From the NCBI GenBank assembly GCA_964524145.1, contig CAZGCA010000132.1, forward strand, positions 1 through 8,756: 8,756 nt of DNA, written 5' to 3'. A model generated the notes under the pieces. It had not been told where the DNA came from, ran no database searches, and saw only the letters and a list, made by a program, of their open reading frames with translations. The stretch is from CAZGCA01 sp964524145 (GTDB lineage: Bacteria; Hydrogenedentota; CAZGCA01). The position numbers and the translations under genes were made by a program. Below are positions 6,655 through 8,756 of the stretch, piece after piece; positions within the stretch are counted from its first letter, which is position 1; every line of letters starts with the position of its first letter.

Positions 6655-7488
6655 ATGCGGGTCTCCCTGTTCACTCAGAGTCTTCTCGCGTTCTCGTTCG
6701 ACCGGGCTGTCGCCACCGCCGCCGAAATCGGTTTCCCTGCCGTCGAGCTCGCGTGCGTGAAGCCGCATTTCGACATCGAGTGGGCACGCCGCCGTCCTGA
6801 AACGGCTGCCGAACGGATCCGGCGCGCGGGTCTGACGGTCTCGGCTCTGTCGCTTTTCAACAGCTTTACGGATAGTGAGAATCTCGACAATCAGATCAGC
6901 GATGCCGAGGTGTTCGTGCGTCTCGCACCCCTGTTCGGAACTCGCGTTGTGAAGTTGACACCCGGTCCGCCGTCGTCGGCCGAAGCAGGGCAGCAGCACT
7001 GGCGCTGTCTCGAGAACGCCCTGGCACGGCTTGTCGCCGTTGCGCGGGACACTGAGGTGCGGCTCGCTGTTGAAACGCACATGCGACAGTTGACGGATAC
7101 CTTGGCCGGGTCCCGGAGGCTGTTGGATATGACACCAGCCGACACGATCGGGCTGACGGTCGACTTCTGCAACCTCGCGTTTGCCGGCGAAGACCTCGCC
7201 GGAGCCGTTCCCGCCTTGCAGGACCGGATCTTTAACGCGCACGTGAAAAACGGGACCATCGATGCGGCAGGATGTTGGCAGTTCCACGCGCTCGATGAGG
7301 GGCTGGTCGACTATCCCTCGGTCCTTGGCATGCTGCGCGATCGGGGCTACGACGGCTACCTGGCGATCGAGTGCCTTGGACCCGACGCCTCGGCGAATCC
7401 CGCTCTGGCAGCGCGAAGGGATCTTGAGATATTGACACGCTACATGAACGACGCGGGCATCAGTGTGACTCAGGAGAGCAGACCGTGA
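6655..7488 (+). CDS. Sugar phosphate isomerase/epimerase-like TIM barrel protein (xylose isomerase-like, AP endonuclease 2 superfamily)
   Basis: A cytoplasmic protein of 277 residues with no signal peptide, the usual length for this family. AAAGG lies six bases before the ATG, and the gene begins 27 bases after the GH172 stop. It opens MRVSLFTQSLLAFSFDRA, with the following AAEIGFPAVEL typical of the first strand and helix of the barrel. Four probable metal ligands can be read: E140 (LAVETHM), D170 (LTVDFCNL), H196 (NAHVKN) and E239 (LAIECLGP). Their spacing (30, 26, 43) is like that of D-tagatose 3-epimerase-type enzymes, which bind Mn or Mg and move a proton between adjacent sugar carbons. 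The His three residues after the Asp ligand in that enzyme appears as N173 here, so it is probably not a standard ketose 3-epimerase. Family members also act as inosose dehydratases, hydroxypyruvate isomerases and keto-sugar lyases. The exact substrate is unknown; context suggests a sugar released by the neighbouring hydrolases. Confidence 0.87.
   Translation: MRVSLFTQSLLAFSFDRAVATAAEIGFPAVELACVKPHFDIEWARRRPETAAERIRRAGLTVSALSLFNSFTDSENLDNQISDAEVFVRLAPLFGTRVVKLTPGPPSSAEAGQQHWRCLENALARLVAVARDTEVRLAVETHMRQLTDTLAGSRRLLDMTPADTIGLTVDFCNLAFAGEDLAGAVPALQDRIFNAHVKNGTIDAAGCWQFHALDEGLVDYPSVLGMLRDRGYDGYLAIECLGPDASANPALAARRDLEILTRYMNDAGISVTQESRP
7472..7476 (+). promoter_or_regulatory. Shine-Dalgarno of aldo/keto reductase inside upstream gene
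   Basis: AGGAG lies eight bases before the GTG at 7485, within the last codons of the isomerase-like gene. It supports GTG as start and translational coupling through the GTGA overlap. Confidence 0.8.
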
Positions 7489-8456
7489 ACGTGCAGTTGA
7501 GAGCCGGGCCGACGATACCTGGGATTGAGAAACCCATCTCGGTTCTTGCACTCGGTACAGCGTTTTATCGTCTGGACGAGAAGGAGCGGTGGTTTTCTCT
7601 GCTCGACGAGTTCCTGCGATTGGGAGGCACGCTTATCGATAGCGGCCGCATCTACGGGGACAGCGAAGCGGTGCTGGGCAAGTGGTTCGAGAGGCGGGGG
7701 TATCGCGATCGGGTCGTGCTCATCACGAAATGCGGTCATGGCGATGGCCGTCTGCCCGGCGAGAACATCGAGGTCACCGTCGCCGACGAACTCGATCGAA
7801 GCCTTGAATGTCTGCGAACTGATTACATCGACCTGTATATGCTCCACCGCGACAACCCATCGGTGCCGGTTGGAAGAATAGTCGATTGTCTAAACGCCAC
7901 ACTGGACAACGGCCGCGTGCGTGCGCTGGGCGCATCGAACTGGGACCACATGCGGGTTGTTGCGGCGAACGAATACGCGCGCTCGCACGGTCTCGAGGGA
8001 TTTGTCGCGGTAAGCAACAACCTAAGCCTCGCCATGCCTGCCGAGCCCTTCTTCAAAGGGCTGGTGTCAGCCGGCGACGCAGCACAACGGTGGCACGCCG
8101 AAACCCGCACACCCCTTATTGCATGGTCGTCCCAGGCGCGGGGATTCTTCACCGGTCGCTACTCGCCAGAAATGCTCAATATGACCGACACCACCGAGGA
8201 CAGCTTTCTCCGGCGAATGGTCGAGGTGTACGGTACTGATGAGAACTTCGAGCGGCTACGCCGCGCACAAGAACTGGCGCGGGAGAAGGACGGCTGTTCC
8301 GCCGTTCAGGTGGCCTTGGCCTGGCTGCTGCACAAACCGTTCCCCGTCATCCCCATTGTCGGTGTCCGTACCGAGGACGAGTTGACATCGTGCGCCGCAG
8401 CCACTTTGCTCGAACTATCGGAATCGGAATTGAAGTGGTTGAACCTGGAAACCTGA
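7485..8456 (+). CDS. Aldo/keto reductase family oxidoreductase
   Basis: NAD(P)H-dependent cytoplasmic oxidoreductase of 323 residues, the normal length for the family, that interconverts aldehyde or ketone groups and alcohols. The catalytic tetrad is complete: D52 and Y57 in LIDSGRIYGDSE, K82 in LITKCGHG and H121 in YMLHRDNP. The barrel motif GRVRALGASNW (143-153) follows, and near the C-terminus VGVRTEDEL (292-300) is the cofactor-phosphate binding segment, with R295 suggesting NADP(H) preference. It starts at GTG 7485, overlapping the isomerase-like stop by four bases (GTGA), with AGGAG upstream, so the two are probably made together. Similar reductases are common beside sugar catabolism genes, where they reduce or oxidise keto- or aldo-sugars. 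The true substrate cannot be read from the sequence; a sugar aldehyde or keto-sugar from the partner enzyme is the working idea. Confidence 0.92.
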   Translation: MNVQLRAGPTIPGIEKPISVLALGTAFYRLDEKERWFSLLDEFLRLGGTLIDSGRIYGDSEAVLGKWFERRGYRDRVVLITKCGHGDGRLPGENIEVTVADELDRSLECLRTDYIDLYMLHRDNPSVPVGRIVDCLNATLDNGRVRALGASNWDHMRVVAANEYARSHGLEGFVAVSNNLSLAMPAEPFFKGLVSAGDAAQRWHAETRTPLIAWSSQARGFFTGRYSPEMLNMTDTTEDSFLRRMVEVYGTDENFERLRRAQELAREKDGCSAVQVALAWLLHKPFPVIPIVGVRTEDELTSCAAATLLELSESELKWLNLET

Positions 8457-8494
8457 CGGCGGAGCAAGGAAAGAATGAGATGGGCGCCGCCGTC
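8455..8494 (+). repeat. Inverted repeat after aldo/keto reductase stop
   Basis: Perfect 8-base arms GACGGCGG (8455-8462) and CCGCCGTC (8487-8494) flank a 24-base loop. The first arm begins inside the reductase stop codon. It could form a hairpin at the 3' end of the three-gene transcript. There is no T-run after it, so a standard intrinsic terminator is not claimed; a role in mRNA 3'-end stability or factor-dependent termination is possible. Confidence 0.4.
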
Positions 8495-8531
8495 CGAGCC
8501 GGGTGTATGCCAGGTTCCCTGCGTAGGAACA

Positions 8532-8546
8532 ACCATTGACAATGGT
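8532..8546. promoter_or_regulatory. 15-base perfect palindrome, possible operator
   Basis: ACCATTG-A-CAATGGT has two perfect 7-base arms around a single base. It contains TTGACA (8536-8541), the possible -35 box of the next gene. Such symmetry over a -35 element is what a dimeric repressor site looks like. No regulator gene is in the window, so the binding protein is unknown. Confidence 0.45.
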
Positions 8547-8565
8547 GCCTTCTCTTGCGTAAGGT
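8536..8565 (+). promoter_or_regulatory. Possible promoter of the downstream membrane protein gene
   Basis: TTGACA (8536-8541, perfect) is followed after 18 bases by TAAGGT (8560-8565, three of six). The -10 match is weak. A start near 8572 would give a 65-base leader before the ATG at 8637. The 180-base gap after the reductase supports a separate transcript start. Confidence 0.35.
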
Positions 8566-8636
8566 TGGCACAGAGGCGGCCTGCAACACGAGATTCGAAA
8601 AGAAGCTTGGACTCGTTGTTCTATCGAGGGTATAGC

Positions 8637-8756
8637 ATGACCATAACCAACGACAGCCGACGCGACCTGACACATGACCTTGTTCTTCCCACACTCCTTT
8701 TTGCTGTCTTGGGAGCCATGACATGGGCGATTCGAGGATGCGCGGGTTACGGGGGC
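8637..8756 (+). CDS. Membrane protein, N-terminal fragment (runs off window end)
   Basis: Forty codons are present and the frame is open to the window edge. The start is the ATG at 8637, with GAGGG six bases upstream. A short polar N-terminus (MTITNDSRRDLTHD) leads into a hydrophobic segment, LVLPTLLFAVLGAMTWAIRG, which looks like the first transmembrane helix and ends in a small, glycine-rich turn (CAGYGG). I recall similar GAMTWAIRG starts in uncharacterised polytopic membrane proteins of planctomycetes and related phyla, but this is memory, not a search. The frame is open back to the reductase stop, so an ATG at 8475 (AAGGA four bases upstream) could add 54 residues. That extension is Pro/Cys/Arg-rich with no helix and is less likely. 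A transporter or sensor for the sugar locus is possible, but function cannot be assigned. Confidence 0.7.
   Translation, partial: MTITNDSRRDLTHDLVLPTLLFAVLGAMTWAIRGCAGYGG

Noticed and set aside
6286..7551. Long minus-strand open frame of 421 codons across the isomerase-like gene
   Set aside because: It is fully antisense to genes with clear family motifs, has no recognisable domain or signal of its own, and arises readily opposite GC-rich codons.

Overview
The window is moderately GC-rich bacterial chromosomal DNA. It carries a pseudopilin of the type II secretion-like class with an H-x(n)-DG C-terminus, two large secreted carbohydrate-active enzymes, a xylose-isomerase-like TIM barrel protein and an aldo/keto reductase. 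This mix is typical of the Planctomycetota, Lentisphaerota, Verrucomicrobiota and Hydrogenedentota group of glycan degraders. The phylum is an inference from style of gene content, because no rRNA or marker gene is present. Genes use recognisable Shine-Dalgarno sites, and two have good sigma-70-type promoters (TTGAC-N17-TA..CT).

Layout. Positions 1-577 hold no supportable gene. Two genes follow on the minus strand: the pseudopilin-like protein (578-1450), with its own promoter and a complete Shine-Dalgarno, and a large exported glycoside hydrolase of the GH2-like TIM-barrel type (1915-4506). They are separated by 464 bases of non-coding DNA. A roughly 540-base divergent intergenic region (4507-5049) contains a strong minus-strand promoter for the hydrolase and a weaker plus-strand candidate. 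The plus strand then carries a compact set of three genes: a predicted lipoprotein of the DUF2961/GH172 family (5050-6627), a sugar phosphate isomerase/epimerase-like protein (6655-7488) and an aldo/keto reductase (7485-8456). The last two overlap by four bases (GTGA), so they are probably translationally coupled. After a 180-base gap with a perfect 15-base palindrome over a possible -35 element, the first 40 codons of a membrane protein run off the window end (8637-8756).

Working together (inference). The two exported hydrolases would release an unusual sugar outside the cytoplasm. The isomerase-like and reductase proteins would convert it inside the cell, and the cut-off membrane protein may be a transporter or sensor of the same locus. 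The substrate cannot be read from the sequence. I see no CRISPR array, phage, insertion sequence, tRNA or rRNA. The most notable points are the unusual architecture of the GH2-like protein and the linked GH172, isomerase and reductase genes.
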